A stretch of DNA of 64,000 bases, taken from contig CM060704.1 in assembly GCA_030686995.1 (NCBI GenBank), positions 115,918,042 through 115,982,041 of the forward strand, in the 5' to 3' direction. Positions 11,519 through 24,016 of this stretch are shown piece by piece (the stretch's first letter is position 1; each line of letters opens with the position of its first letter). The notes below the pieces were generated by a model that worked only from the letters and a program-made list of their open reading frames with translations, was not told where the DNA came from and did not search any database. Source of the stretch: Artemisia argyi. Its lineage: Eukaryota > Streptophyta > Magnoliopsida > Asterales > Asteraceae. The position numbers and the translations under genes were made by a program.

Positions 11519-14500
11519 TGATTGATGCCAAACCACCTAACTTATATTGACCAAGGAATGGTCAACAAAGTCAGACAGCCTAGATCAATGCTCCGCGGAA
11601 GTTTAGTGGTTCCCCAGGTCGTATGTCCCGACGAGGTGTGAATTGTTAATAAACGGTTTCGTGATCGGGTGAATTTGGATGAGAAAGGGGTTTGTATGTG
11701 ATTGAGCTATGGAATCTACAGTGAAATAGCTTAAACAAGCTATTTGAATAAGACGGGAAGCTAAGAAAAACCAGAAACGATTTAAACCTAAAAACGCGTA
11801 CGTTACGTTTTGAATAAAACGTAGACGTATAAAATAAAACGCGAGTTTTAACAAAATAAAATACTTACAAAAGTGAAAATCACATTTTTACAATCCTAAT
11901 AATAAAAGAAACTTTTTAGAAAATTAAAATTACTTTTTACACTATTTAATTAATTACTATTAATTAAAAACTATTTAATACTTATTATTAATACTTAAAT
12001 AACTAAAATACAATATAATATTATTTAAATACTAAAAAGGTGAAAATAAAATTTCTAAAATTATAAAATAACTAAAAATAAGTTTTAAAAATAAAAATAA
12101 GTATTTTTGTCTTTTTGTGGTTTTTCTTTTAATTAATTACTATTTAATTACTAATTAACTAATTAAACTATTTTAAATTAAGAAAAATGGCAAATGAACA
12201 GTAAAAATTCTAATAAAATTTCTAAAATTATTTTATAACATATAAAAGCTATAAAAATTATAAAAACTAGGTTTTGCTTAATAAAAACTAATTATGCTAT
12301 TTTAAACTAATTAATAATTAATAATTAATAAAACTAAGATTAATTCTAATAAATACTAAATGAAAAGATAAAAATCTGAAAAAATTATTATAACTACTTT
12401 AATATATTAGGAATTTAATAAAAATATAAAAAAGCTAAGTACTTTAATTAAAATGTAAAAATGAAAATTAAAATTAAATTACATTAAATAGAAACTATCA
12501 CTTATTTTTATATTGTTTTTTCTTGATTTTTCTTTTTGAAAACTAATTAACACCTAAAAACATGAACTTTTTGTAAAAACAACTTTTTTGTAAACTTAAA
12601 ATAAGCTGTATGGAAGGTAGAAAGCCACACAGTTGACTTTCCTTGACCACAAGGGAAAATAAGCTAAAATGGATGTAAGTGGGACCCACAATGGTGGAAT
12701 CTGATCCAAATAACTTATTTGGACATGTATAAGCTGGAAAAAGTTAACTGTAACCAAAGAATAAGCAATAATCCAACAATAAGCACATGTACTCTCATAT
12801 GAATTCAGAAACTGGGACAGAAACTTATGCTTGATTTAAATGGGGTCCACAGGGTTTGAGGTCAAAACAATGGTCAAAGTATGAACCTTGCCAGGAGGGG
12901 GGTTGATAGAACCAAGATTTGTGGCTAGGGGATCACTGTAGAGGTCAAGAACCACCACCAAAGTGTGGTGTTTGGGACTAATCTGCTGGTGCAGGGGGCA
13001 TTGCAGCCCTGCAGCCCACTTTGAGGGCTTGTGGGGCCCAGATAAAAAAATGGTAAAAATCAAAGAGATGTTGGAACTTGAAGGTGAGGTGGGAGGTTTT
13101 AACTAGGAACAAGTTACACAGCTTAAGTCCAAACAGAAAATTCAAGAAAAATCCTACAACATTTAGAAAAATCTGACAGCATGCATATTGACTTTTTGTA
13201 AAAACTTAGTAAGTTGACTTATGTGAGATTTGAATGATCACAGATGATTAGTATTGATGCATTAAGGTAAAATGAAAGTTATTTAGGCTAATCTAACATC
13301 TAATGAACCTAGGTGGATGAGTATGCAACTAAGAATCACAACAGTGAACAATTTCTAAGACTTGAAATGAGATTTTGACTTTCTTTTCAAATGGGATCTT
13401 GTTTTTATGACTCAAACATCCTAACTAAACCTAATGTAATCTATTCAAACTAAATCACAGCCAAAACAATAACATGGTTACTAGCTGCAAAGCTAATCCA
13501 AACAGCCCTTTAAGTGGACTGTTTGGAGTTTTTCACTACCAAAGTTTGTTGTAAGCTATGTTTTGAAGACAAAGAAATGGATTAAGACTAAAAGTCATCA
13601 AATGGGCATGTCTTAACTCAGCTTAAGCAGTTTAAAGCCAATGCCTAAAATTACTAATGAGACTTCACAGTTAACTAAGCAACTATTAAACCAAAATTAT
13701 ACTAACTACCAAATAAGCATAAATGAAACATGTGATCACTACTAAACCTACAACAGCTAAAATGATTAAAAATTAAGTAGAAAACAAGCTAAGCTACCAT
13801 GAACTTGTGAAAATATAACTAATACTTACTAGGAATTCCAAGCTCAGAGTAATAATCCAAGGACCAATAACCAATTTTACACCTCCCTGAGGTACTACAA
13901 CCCAATCCAAGCTCAGCTTTCAGTTCTGCATCACCTCTTTTCCTTTTCTTCTCTATTTTTTATTTATTTATTTTTTATTTTTGATTTTATTTGAGTTAAA
14001 CTAATTTAAATGATTTAAAAACTTTGTAAACTATCAGAACTGATAAATAAGCTTACATGAGGTGAATGGAACTCTGGAACAAGTTTTAACAAGATTTAAG
14101 TGAGTTTGTCAAATTCACTAAAAATTACCAAAACGGATTTACTACAAGTAAACTTGAATTTTAATTGCAACAAGAGTTAAATTACAATGCAGAAAATGAT
14201 TACAACATTTCTTGATTTAAAAGTACAACTGAATTGAAAACTACATTAAAACATTTGAATTAAACTAAAACTACCACTAATTAACTAAAAAATAAAAACT
14301 AACTGGTCTTCTTCCTGCTTCTCTCTTTTATTTATAAGCTTCACAAAACCTCTTTGGAGGTTTCCCACTTTGATTTGGGGCCGTAGGATGAGAGAATTTG
14401 ATCTTGGCCATTCAAAGCTTTTTGGCGCCAACACCCTCTTTTGGATTTTTCTTATAAGTTGAAGCCAGAGGTGGGAGTTTGGAGTTATGTGTTTGTTTGG

Positions 14501-15266
14501 TGTGTAGGAGGGGGGTGGGATGTTGAGTGTAGCAGAGGGTGAAGTATAGGGGTGATGATGGAGTTGCTTGGAGTTTAGCAGATGGCGGGGGGGGGGGGGG
14601 AATGGTTTGAGGTGAAGGGTTGACTTATGGGTTGACTGGCTTTTTAATAAAAACGGGGGTGTTAGTTTTTTGGGAGTGGGCCGGTAAGTATGTTGGGCTT
14701 GGGGTATACATGGGCTGGGGTAGTAAGGGTTTTGTGTTTGGATTTGGTTAATGGGTAATAAAGGCCCTTTTGGTTTATAAATATGCACAAGGACCAACTT
14801 TGCAAATGCTGAAAATATGAGGGACCTATTCTGCCATTATCCATACTTTTCTTCCAAGGGTCAAACATGTCACTTCTGAATACCCAAGGGACCATAAATG
14901 ATAATTTGCCAAATTAAAATTCCCGGGGACGAATTTCGCCAAATTCCAAACGGCAGGGACCAAACCTGTAACTTTTCAAAACTTTTTACCCAAAGTCCAT
15001 TTTTGATAATATTTGATTTTTAAATGACTTGGGTTGACTTTCCTTTCAAAATAAATGCTCAGGGACTAATTTTGTCAATTTTTGAAAGTTGGGGGACTGA
15101 AACTGCCAATTTTGCAAACTTTGTTCGTTTTTCAACTGTTTTTACTCATTTTGCATATAAAACACAATTTTGGGATATTTTTAGTATTTTGATGCATATC
15201 TGAGTGTTTTTGTATGTTCTTGCAGTTCAGATTGACGAAAAATGATGAGTATTCACACACTCATCA
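11519..15266 (-). repeat. 3' LTR of the nested LARD-like element
   Basis: Very AT-rich first half, no credible coding frame; the minus frame at 14285-14797 is Pro/His/Lys-rich low complexity. A run of 13 G lies near 14587. The frames that look shared with the other LTR are simply copies. Confidence 0.93.
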
Positions 15267-15277
15267 ATCCCCCACAC
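15267..15277 (-). other. Polypurine tract of the LARD-like element
   Basis: On the minus strand GTGTGGGGGAT directly abuts the 3' LTR. Confidence 0.85.
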
Positions 15278-15339
15278 TAAACTATTGCTAGTCCCTAGCA
15301 ATATATAATCTAAAAATAACTGTTTTGAAATTTTAATGG

Positions 15340-15745
15340 ATTTTATGTCTCTTTACCAAAAGCCATCACTTCTGGAGTAGCCAGGTGTAAGAACTGTGGC
15401 ACACCTGATAACCGTGTGATTTTGAGCAAACCACCAGCTGTCAGCGGATTTGAGTAGTCTTTACCAAAAGCCGTTTGCTTCTGGACTAGCCAGCTCTTGA
15501 TGGAATAGTCAACATCTTGGTGAGCTGATTACCAATTATGGATTTTCCACGGCCTTTACCACAAGCCATAATCTTGCGGGCTAGCCAACTCATTTGTTTT
15601 CGGGGAGTTGAGGAACCATACAATTTTGGGCAAATTGCCAGCCGTCAACGGATTTGATATGTCTTTACCAAGAGCCGTTTGCTCCTGGACTAGCCAATCC
15701 CTTTTGTCGCTTGGACAAGGCGGACTGATTACCACAAAAATTTTG
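15340..15745 (-). ncRNA. Iterated-hairpin module, LARD copy
   Basis: Four related units each hold the frame TTTACC ... CTAGCCA or close variants around a stem-loop: 15356-15375 (7 bp), 15464-15484 (8 bp), 15559-15579 (7 bp) and 15668-15688 (8 bp). On the minus strand the second and fourth read CCAGAAGC/GCTTTTGG and CCAGGAGC/GCTCTTGG, so an A-T pair becomes G-C with pairing kept. Two further hairpins stand between them at 15417-15433 and 15621-15637, each 6 bp around a 5-base loop. The same module occurs at 33020-33385 in Copia 2. An RNA structure acting in the element transcript is inferred; no known family was recognised. Confidence 0.6.
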
Positions 15746-16074
15746 AAGCACCAGTGAAAATTTTTTGAAATTTTTGAAATTTTGGCAAAAACAGGGGTAT
15801 TATATAGTAAAATGTGATAAAATTCGCTAGAATAGCGAAATACCCCCCCACACTAAGCATGAATATTGTCCTCAATATTCAAAATCCCGGATATTAGGCC
15901 GACATTTTGAACGTAAAAGGGCAACATTACAAGCTAAGTGTGGAAAACACCATTTTGTATTTTCACTCTATTTGTAACCATAGCATGAGGGACTCCCCCA
16001 CACTTAGGGTGAAAACCCTATAAGCGTGCTATTGTTTTTGTTTACCGAGTCGCTAGCTTGACTCGACCCCGAAT
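15746..16074. other. Spacer between the hairpin module and the long frame
   Basis: No frame. It contains two short purine-tract-like runs (CCCCCCCACACTAAGC near 15844 and CCCCCACACTTAGG near 15995 on the plus strand) that resemble extra polypurine tracts. Confidence 0.5.
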
Positions 16075-18483
16075 TCATTTGTCCTTGGGGAAGCATGATG
16101 TGGAAGAGACAATCTCACTCGGACTTTCATTCAAGATGTTTGGACAAACATATGAAGCACGTGAAAGTTCCACACCGATGAGATAAGTATCCGGCTCAAG
16201 ATAATGATACATGAAAATGCCGGGATCAAATATAGTGTCCTCACTCCCGAAGGAGTGAAGAAGAGAAGAAGTCACCTTATAGGTGAAGAAAAGGAAGAAA
16301 ATCATGATAAAAAGCATGATTTGATCTTCTTCCTCGAGAGGAGGCTCAATAGCCTGAGTTTGGATTTCTAAGGGTAAGCTCGTAAACAACCCGGGAGGGT
16401 GGGTGGGAATTTGCAAATTCTCATAATTGAGAGCATCTCCCCCCGGGATATCAAACTGATGAGCGAGTTCACCGGAGAACTCCTCATGAAGAGAATCATT
16501 CACAAGATGTGAATCTGTGGACTCATGTTCCATTGTGGACTCATCACAATCCTCGTCAAAGATTGGATTATTAGAAATCATAGTGAATTCAGAATCGAAT
16601 TCAAATAGAGGATTGGTGAGAGTCGTATCGAATGTTTCGGGAACAAAGTGAATATTATTCTCTGTTGGACTGCTGGGATCAGAAGTGAGTGACGGATCAT
16701 GATATAGGAGACTTTCAATTTCTCCCAGATCGGCTTCGAAGTCAAGGAGACCATCATCACCTTCCAATGAAAGTGGATTGATGTGAGTAAGTTCATTAGC
16801 GAACTCCTCAAGAAGAGGATCAACATCAGAATGAGGCAGTGGTGCCTCGATATACTCAATGTCTCCATGAGATGTACAATAATCATTAAAATCTGAGAAG
16901 GTCTCAAAATGATCGTTAGGACACTCAATAGGTGAAGGAATATCACATACATGATCCAAAGTTCCCTGTGACTCTCCTGGGATTGGGACAAGGATCTCAA
17001 CACTAGACTTTATTAATTCGTCCGATTCCTTATTAGGAACAGTGCTAAGATGCTCATCCCCCATGTTCAGAGAGTGAGTGTGAACTTCGGGTGTGATAAC
17101 AGCAGACGGAGGGAGATAAGAAAGACTAGCACACATAGATTTTATATTTTTCATGTGTTCTTCTGCTAGCAATTCTTGCATACTCTTATCTCCCTGTGCT
17201 TCCATGGAAGGAATCTCAACTGATGAACTGGATGAATCTTTGTAATATTCCTTTATTTGAATAGAATCCTCATCATCATCGTCATCATGAAGAGCAGCAT
17301 AGCGAAGATTGGCACGTATTTTAGCCGCTCTTAGCTCAGCAAGTAATTCTTCCATGCTCTTTTCGTTTCTAGCTTCTCGTTCTTCGGCAAATAATTCTGC
17401 CACCGATTTTTGACGAGAATCTTGAAACGATGTAGTAGCCAACTCCTCCTTAAGCTCTTTCAATAACTTAAGAGTCTCCATTAAAATGTCTTGCTCAGTA
17501 ACAAGAGGAGTTGCTTGGTTCATTTGGTATTGTGGAGGTGGGTCTGAAAACGAATAGTCGTAATTGTTACAAGGAAACGGATTCCCTGTTTGACAATCAG
17601 AGCTAGTGTGTGGACCTCCACAATACTCACAACAGTAAAACTGCTGTGGCTGTGAGTCGTGTGTGCTGTAGTCATAATTGTTATCAGGAAACTGCTCATA
17701 GACAAGCGTGTTTCCCGATTGACAATCAGAACTGTAGTGTGGACCACCACAATACTCACAACAGTAAAACTGTTGAGTCTGGCTTGGTGTAAATTGATAC
17801 GAAGCATCATTGAAGTTTGCATAATATGATTCTTGCTCGTATGAATGTGATGGGTAATCAGAAAAATTTGAAGAGTCGTTGAATGAGTCTTGATTAGGGT
17901 CATAAGCAAATGAATTACTCGACCCACAAAACAAACAACTCCCGTTTTGAATATCGTTACCACATTGCACACATGTACACCAACGACATGGCAAACCAAA
18001 AAGAGGCTCACCACAACCGACACAAGGAATAAAATCCGGAGGTAGGACAAGTGGTGTGCTCTTAGAGCTAGCAATTTCCACCACTTCCGTTATGGTCTCG
18101 GGTTTAGGTTCTTGATAAACGTGAAGGTTAGGTAAGTCGTTCTTTTCAGTCACTGCCCTAAGCTCTGTACGTTTGCTTGATGACCTTATAACCTTATATT
18201 CTGAAAGATCAGGATTGATTTTTGAAGGTTTAGATGCATTTGTGAGCTTAGGTTCTTGGATAACCGTAGGTTGGACGTATTTAGCACTTTCAATGTCAGA
18301 TGAAAGTACCGGGTCCTTTGTCACCTTGGTTTCTCGTTCCATTTCCCTCACCGGAGAGGGAATATGAATCGATGGTCAATCATAATCACTACGACATCTC
18401 GATATTTTTGATAAGGCCATAAGTTTTTCAATTTTGCTCTCAAAGGCCCATTGTTCAAAGAAATCGTCATCGAGAGATGTCAT
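16075..18483 (-). pseudogene. Long Cys-rich gag-like frame of the LARD-like element
   Basis: A frame of 758 codons runs from the ATG at 18351 to 16075. An upstream ATG at 18483 lies in the same phase and is cut off by one TGA at 18376-18378, so the ancestral product was probably about 802 residues. After a Lys/Glu/Pro-rich start come several CxxC pairs (zinc-ribbon-like, CVGCG, CVQCG, CLFCG). Two nearly identical knuckles CEYCGGPH(x4)C follow, then a repeated MQELLAEE-type coiled coil, a long acidic section, and a hydrophobic segment (IMLFIMIFFLFF) about 60-80 residues from the end. No enzyme domain is present. It probably binds nucleic acid; the membrane segment is unexpected for a gag-like protein. 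Confidence 0.7.
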
Positions 18484-18654
18484 ATAGAATTATACATGAG
18501 AGGGGTATAAGAAGGTAGAATCAAACTGATAGAGGGTAAGGAAAAATATTTTTGGGTTTTTATGAAAAGATATGAACAAGGATGGATAAATATACAGTGG
18601 ATGTATACCCAGATTCACTAATCTGAAAACTGTTTAGATAAACGCGCACAACCT

Positions 18655-18671
18655 CCCCGGCAGCGGCGCCA
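18655..18671 (-). other. Primer binding site of the LARD-like element (tRNA-Asp type)
   Basis: On the minus strand TGGCGCCGCTGCCGGGG lies five bases inside the 5' LTR. It matches, with one difference, the complement of the plant tRNA-Asp 3' end as I recall it, a primer used by Athila-type Gypsy elements. Confidence 0.8.
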
Positions 18672-18676
18672 AAAAT

Positions 18677-21600
18677 TGATTGATGCCAAACCACCTAACT
18701 TATATTGACCAAGGAATGGTCAACAAAGTCAGACAGCCTAGATCAATGCTCTGCGGAAGTTTAGTGGTTCCCCGGGTCGTATGTCCCGACGAGGTGTGAA
18801 TTGTTAATAAACGGTTTCGTGATCGGGTGAATTTGGATGAGAAAGGGGTTTGTATGTGATTGAGCTATGGAATCTACAGTGAAATAGCTTAAACAATCTA
18901 TTTGAATAAGACGGGAAGCTAAGAAAAACCAGAAACGATTTAAACCTAAAAACGCGTACGTTACGTTTTGAATAAAACGTAGACGTACAAAATAAAACGC
19001 GAGTTTTAACAAAATAAAATACTTACAAAAGTGAAAATCACATTTTTACAAATCTAATAATAAAAGAAACTTTTTAGAAAATTAAAATTACTTTTTACAC
19101 TATTTAATTAATTACTATTAATTAAAAACTATTTAATACTTATTATTAATACTTAAATAACTAAAATACAATATAATATTATTTAAATACTAAAAAGGTG
19201 AAAATAAAATTTCTAAAATTATAAAATAACTAAAAATAAGTTTTAAAAATAAAAATAAGTATTTTTGTCTTTTTGTGGTTTTTCTTTTAATTAATTACTA
19301 TTTAATTACTAATTAACTAATTAAACTATTTTAAATTAAGAAAAATGGCAAATGAACAGTAAAAATTCTAATAAAATTTCTAAAATTATTTTATAACATA
19401 TAAAAGCTATAAAAAATATAAAAACTAGGTTTTGCTTAATAAAAACTAATTATGCTATTTTAAACTAATTAATAATTAATAATTAATAAAACTAAGATTA
19501 ATTCTAATAAATACTAAATGAAAAGATAAAAATCTGAAAAAATTATTATAACTACTTTAATATATGAGGAATTTAATAAAAATATAAAAAAGCTAAGTAC
19601 TTTAATTAAAATGTAAAAATGAAAATTAAAATTAAATTACATTAAATAGAAACTATCACTTATTTTTATATTGTTTTTTCTTGATTTTTCTTTTTGAAAA
19701 CTAATTAACACCAAAAAACATGAACTTTTTGTAAAAACAACTTTTTTGTAAACTTAAAATAAGCTGTATGGAAGGTAGAAAGCCACACAGTTGACTTTCC
19801 TTGACCACAAGGGAAAATAAGCTAAAATGGATGTAAGTGGGACCCACAATGGTGGAATCTGATCCAAATAACTTATTTGGACATGTATAAGCTGGAAAAA
19901 GCTAACTGTAACCAAAGAATAAGCAATAATCCAACAATAAGCACATGTACTCTCATATGAATTCAGAAACCGGGACAGAAACTTATGCTTGATTTAAGTG
20001 GGGTCCACAGGGTTTGAGGTCAAAACAATGGTCAAAGTATGAACCTTGCCAGGAGGGGAGTTGATAGAACCAAGATTTGTGGCTAGGGGATCACTGTAGA
20101 GGTCAAGAACCACCACCAAAGTGTGGTGTTTGGGACTAATCTGCTGGTGCAGGGGGCATTGCAGCCCTGCAGCCCACTTTGAGGGCTTGTGGGGCCCAGA
20201 TAAAAAAATGGTAAAAATCAAAGAGATGTTGGAACTTGAAGGTGAGGTGGGAGGTTTTAACTAGGAACAAGTTACAAAGCTTAAGTCCAAACAGAAAATT
20301 CAAGAAAAATCCTACAACATTTAGAAAAATCTGACAGCATGCATATTGACTTTTTGTAAAAACTTAGTAAGTTGACTTATGTGAGATTTGAATGATCACA
20401 GATGATTAGTATTGATGCATTAAGGTAAAATGAAAGTTATTTAGGCTAATCTAACATCTAATGAACCTAGGTGGATGAGTATGCAACTAAGAATCACAAC
20501 AGTGAACAATTTCTAAGACTTGAAATGAGATTTTGACTTTATTTTCAAATGGGATCTTGTTTTTATGACTCAACCATCCTAACTGAACCTAATGTAATCT
20601 ATTCAAACTAAATCACAGCCAAAACAATAACATGGTTAGTAGCTGCAAAGCTAATCCAAACAGCCCTTTAAGTGGACTGTTTGGAGTTTTTCACTACCAA
20701 AGTTTGTTGTAAGCTATGTTTTGAAGACAAAGAAATGGATTAAGACTAAAAGTCATCAAATGGGCATGTCTTAACTCAGCTTAAGCAGTTTAAAGCCAAT
20801 GCCTAAAATTACTAATGAGACTTCACAGTTAACTAAGCAACTATTAAACCAAAATTATACTAACTACCAAATAAGCATAAATGAAACATGTGATCACTAC
20901 TAAACCTACAACAGCTAAAATGATTAAAAATTAAGTAGAAAACAAGCTAAGCTACCATGAACTTGTGAAAATATAGCTAATACTTACTAGGAATTCCAAG
21001 CTCAGAATAATAATCCAAGGACCAATAACCAATTTTACACCTCCCTGAGGTACTACAACCCAATCCAAGCTCAGCTTTCAGTTCTGCATCACCTCTTTTC
21101 CTTTTCTTCTCTATTTTTTATTTATTTATTTTTTATTTTTTATTTTATTTGAGTTAAACTAATTTAAATGATTTAAAAACTTTGTAAACTATCAGAACTG
21201 ATAAATAAGCTTACATGAGGTGAATGGAACTCTGGAACAAGTTTTAACAAGATTTAAGTGAGCTTGTCAAATTCACTAAAAATTACCAAAACGGAATTAC
21301 TACAAGTAAACTTGAATTTTAATTGCAACAAGAGTTAAATTAAAATGCAGAAAATGATTACAACATTTCTTGATTTAAAAGTACAACTGAATTGAAAACT
21401 ACATTAAAACATTTGAATTAAACTAAAACTACCACTAATTAACTAAAAAATAAAAACTAACTGGTCTTCTTCCTGCTTCTCTCTTTTATTTATAAGCTTC
21501 ACAAAACCTCTTTGGAGGTTTCCCACTTTGATTTGGGGCCGTAGGATGAGAGAATTTGATCTTGGCCATTCAAAGCTTTTTGGCGCCAACACCCTCTTTT

Positions 21601-22439
21601 GGATTTTTCTTATAAGTTGAAGCCAGAGGTGGGAGTTTGGAGTTATGTGTTTATTTGGTGTGTAGGAGGGGGGTGGGATGTTGATTGTAGCAGAGGGTGA
21701 AGTATAGGGGTGATGATGGAGTTGCTTGGAGTTTAGCAGATGGCGGGGGGGGGGGGGGGGGGAGAATGGTTTGAGGTGGAGGGTTGACTTATGGGTTGAC
21801 TGGATTTTTAATAAAAACGGGGGTGTTAGTTTTTTGGGAGTGGGCCGGTAAGTATGTTGGGCTTGGGGTATACATGGGCTGGGGTAGTAAGGGTTTTGTG
21901 TTTGGATTTGGTTAATGGGTAATAAAGGCCCTTTTGGTTTATAAATATGCACAAGGACCAACTTTGCAAATGCTGAAAATATGAGGGACCTATTCTGCCA
22001 TTATCCAAACTTTTCTTCCAAGGGTCAAACATGTCACTTCTGAATTCCCAAGGGACCATAAATGATAATTTGCCAAATTAAAATTCCCGTTGACCAATTT
22101 CGCCAAATTTTAAACGGCAGGGACCAAACCTGTAACTTTTCAAAACTTTTTACCCAAAGTCCATTTTTGATAATATTTGATTTTTAAATGACTTGGGTTG
22201 ACTTTTCTTTCAAAATAAATGCTCAGGGACTAATTTTGTCAATTTTTGAAAGTTGGGGGACTGAAACTGCCAATTTTGCAAACTTTGTTTGTTTTTCAAC
22301 TGTTTTTACTCATTTTGCATCTAAAACATATAAAACACAATTTTGGAATATTTTTAGTATTTTGATGCATATCTGAGTGTTTTTGTTTGTTCTTGCAGTT
22401 CAGATTGACGAAAAATGATGAGTATTCACACACTCATCA
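18677..22439 (-). repeat. 5' LTR of the nested LARD-like element
   Basis: Partner of 11519-15266. It differs by scattered substitutions, a 10-bp insertion near 22325 and a longer G run near 21745. Confidence 0.93.
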
Positions 22440-23410
22440 GTAGGCTTGGGATCAGAGGTCTCAGTGTCGAGTGACTTGGGTTGAGCCACCTTCCTGGACT
22501 CCTGTCCCTTCTTCCTCTTCACCTTTTTGGTGGGAGAGGGGACTGGTGAAACTTTATTGTCACCCTGGATAGCAGTACGCATGTACAATGTCAGGGTGAC
22601 AGGTGTAACATCAAGAGGGTCATGTGAGTAATTTGCCTTGTGTAGGACGTCAGGCTCAAAACCTGTTGCGTCAGGCCTATCATACTCAGACCCAAGCAAG
22701 TCTTGTAGGGCACAAGAAACAAATCTAGGATATGACATATGTTTTTGCCTAGACTTCCCCCCTAACTTTGCTATGAGGTCCCTGGAGATGATTTCTCCAA
22801 GGTCTATCATTTTACCCTCAATGAGACAGAACACTATCATTGCCTGAGTAGTGTTCAATTGCTCAGTAGAGGATTTATTTCCCCAGAGAACCTGAATGAC
22901 AAAAGTCATTAGAATCCTCCAGGGAGCTGGGAACCAGGTCTTAATTATTGGGGCTTTGGATAATAGGGACCCTGGTGTCACCTCAGGGTGATTTTTGTCA
23001 TAGGGTCCCAATTCCAGTAAGACATCCTTTACCTCTTTCTCAGAGGGTTGGGCAGTGAAGGTCGTGGTGTAGTCAAGCCCAGTGGCTTTGACAAAAGTTT
23101 TATAGTCAAGAGTTAGGGACTTAGTTCCATTCTTGACTGTAAACTTTATTTTGGCCTCTTTTGGCGCATCAGGGTTTTCAACCACCGCTGTGCACCAAAA
23201 TTCCCTCAAGTAGTCATGATAGATGACTGAGGGGGTCTTTGTGAATGAGGTGGTCAGGAAGCAGTTCTGAAGGAACTTCACCACATCCCTGTATTCAGGG
23301 TACCCAGTAGGGTAAGCAAAGTTCCCCACCACATTGTTCTTGGCAAGGTCTACGCTTTCCATTTGGAAATCCACATTGGGTGCGTATTTGACGACCTTAG
23401 AAGAAGCCAT
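22440..23410 (-). pseudogene. Env-like extra frame of Copia 1, N-terminal part
   Basis: The frame most likely starts at the ATG at 23410 (MASSKVVKYAP), just after an A-rich leader. An upstream ATG at 23491 in the same phase is less likely because it lies within that leader. It encodes about 324 residues with a conserved fold-like block (DYLREFWCTA, LDYKTFVKATGLDY, KSRQKHMSYPRF) and then a Lys-rich stretch, where the LARD-like element has inserted at the codon for Thr. The rest of the frame continues at 11513. This class of downstream frame is typical of SIRE-type Copia elements. The product is not a recognisable enzyme, and no convincing signal peptide or single membrane anchor was seen in this part. 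Confidence 0.8.
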
Positions 23411-23542
23411 TTGGTTATATATAAAAAAAGCCTGGTTTTGAAAAAAGGTATTGGTGAGGGAAACACACGCAGTTTTGAAAATAATTTGCAAGAGTTTAGT
23501 TATGATTTTAAAAGCGTGTGTGTTTTTCTCTTTTTGTGGGGG

Positions 23543-23551
23543 TATTTATAG
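23543..23551 (-). promoter_or_regulatory. Possible internal TATA box for the env-like frame of Copia 1
   Basis: On the minus strand CTATAAATA lies 133 bases before the env-like ATG at 23410. The stretch between is leader-like: A- and C-rich with no ATG except the one at 23491. The interval 23411-24016 carries no other gene. A start site about 30 bases downstream would give a separate env-like mRNA. Confidence 0.4.
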
Positions 23552-24016
23552 TAGGAATTAGGGTAGTGATGTTGCGGATATAAAAAACTTATAATATTCA
23601 ACCGAAACGGCATAATAATATAGGTTTGAGATCCGCATTAAATATCACGATTCCCACTACCCCCTTTTTCTCTCACCCTTTGGGGTGCCTCTGCAAATAA
23701 TGCACTTTTGCAGAGGAAAAAATCATCACACTTTTTGTGTGTGAGAGAGCATTTAATGCTCAGTGGTGTTAGGTGAAAGAGATGTGGGGGCCCAAGATGT
23801 GGATGCCAGTTGTGTAAGTGACATATATTCCTATATTTAATAGGAATCAGTTACCTACCTGGGACATTTACTAACTAAGTATTCGGAACATTTAGTTAGG
23901 GTATTGAATGCCATTTTTCATCCACAGCCCCTAAATGAATTATCATTCAAAAAAAACTTTCAGGAAGAGATGTGATTAGGGACCAGAGAATATACATCAT
24001 GTTGGAACACTTTTGA

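Larger units (their letters stand above)
11519..22439 (-). mobile_element. Large non-autonomous LTR element (LARD-like) nested in Copia 1
   Basis: LTRs of 3,748 bp (11519-15266) and 3,763 bp (18677-22439) begin TGATTGATGCC and end CTCATCA, and GTAGG flanks both sides (11514-11518, 22440-22444). The internal region is only 3.4 kb. A primer site like the tRNA-Asp 3' end and a purine tract set the orientation as minus. One long frame of gag-like Cys-rich character is present, but no protease, RT or integrase. The LTRs differ by roughly 1 percent by eye, mostly single substitutions, a 10-bp indel near 22325 and a variable G tract. The primer type and very long LTRs suggest descent from the Gypsy Athila/Tat group. 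It must be mobilised by another element. Confidence 0.93.

Noticed and set aside
14285..14895. Pro/His-rich frames in the LARD LTR, repeated at 21443-22059
   Set aside because: Low-complexity translation of G-rich LTR DNA, identical in both LTRs because they are LTRs; no start context or conserved domain.
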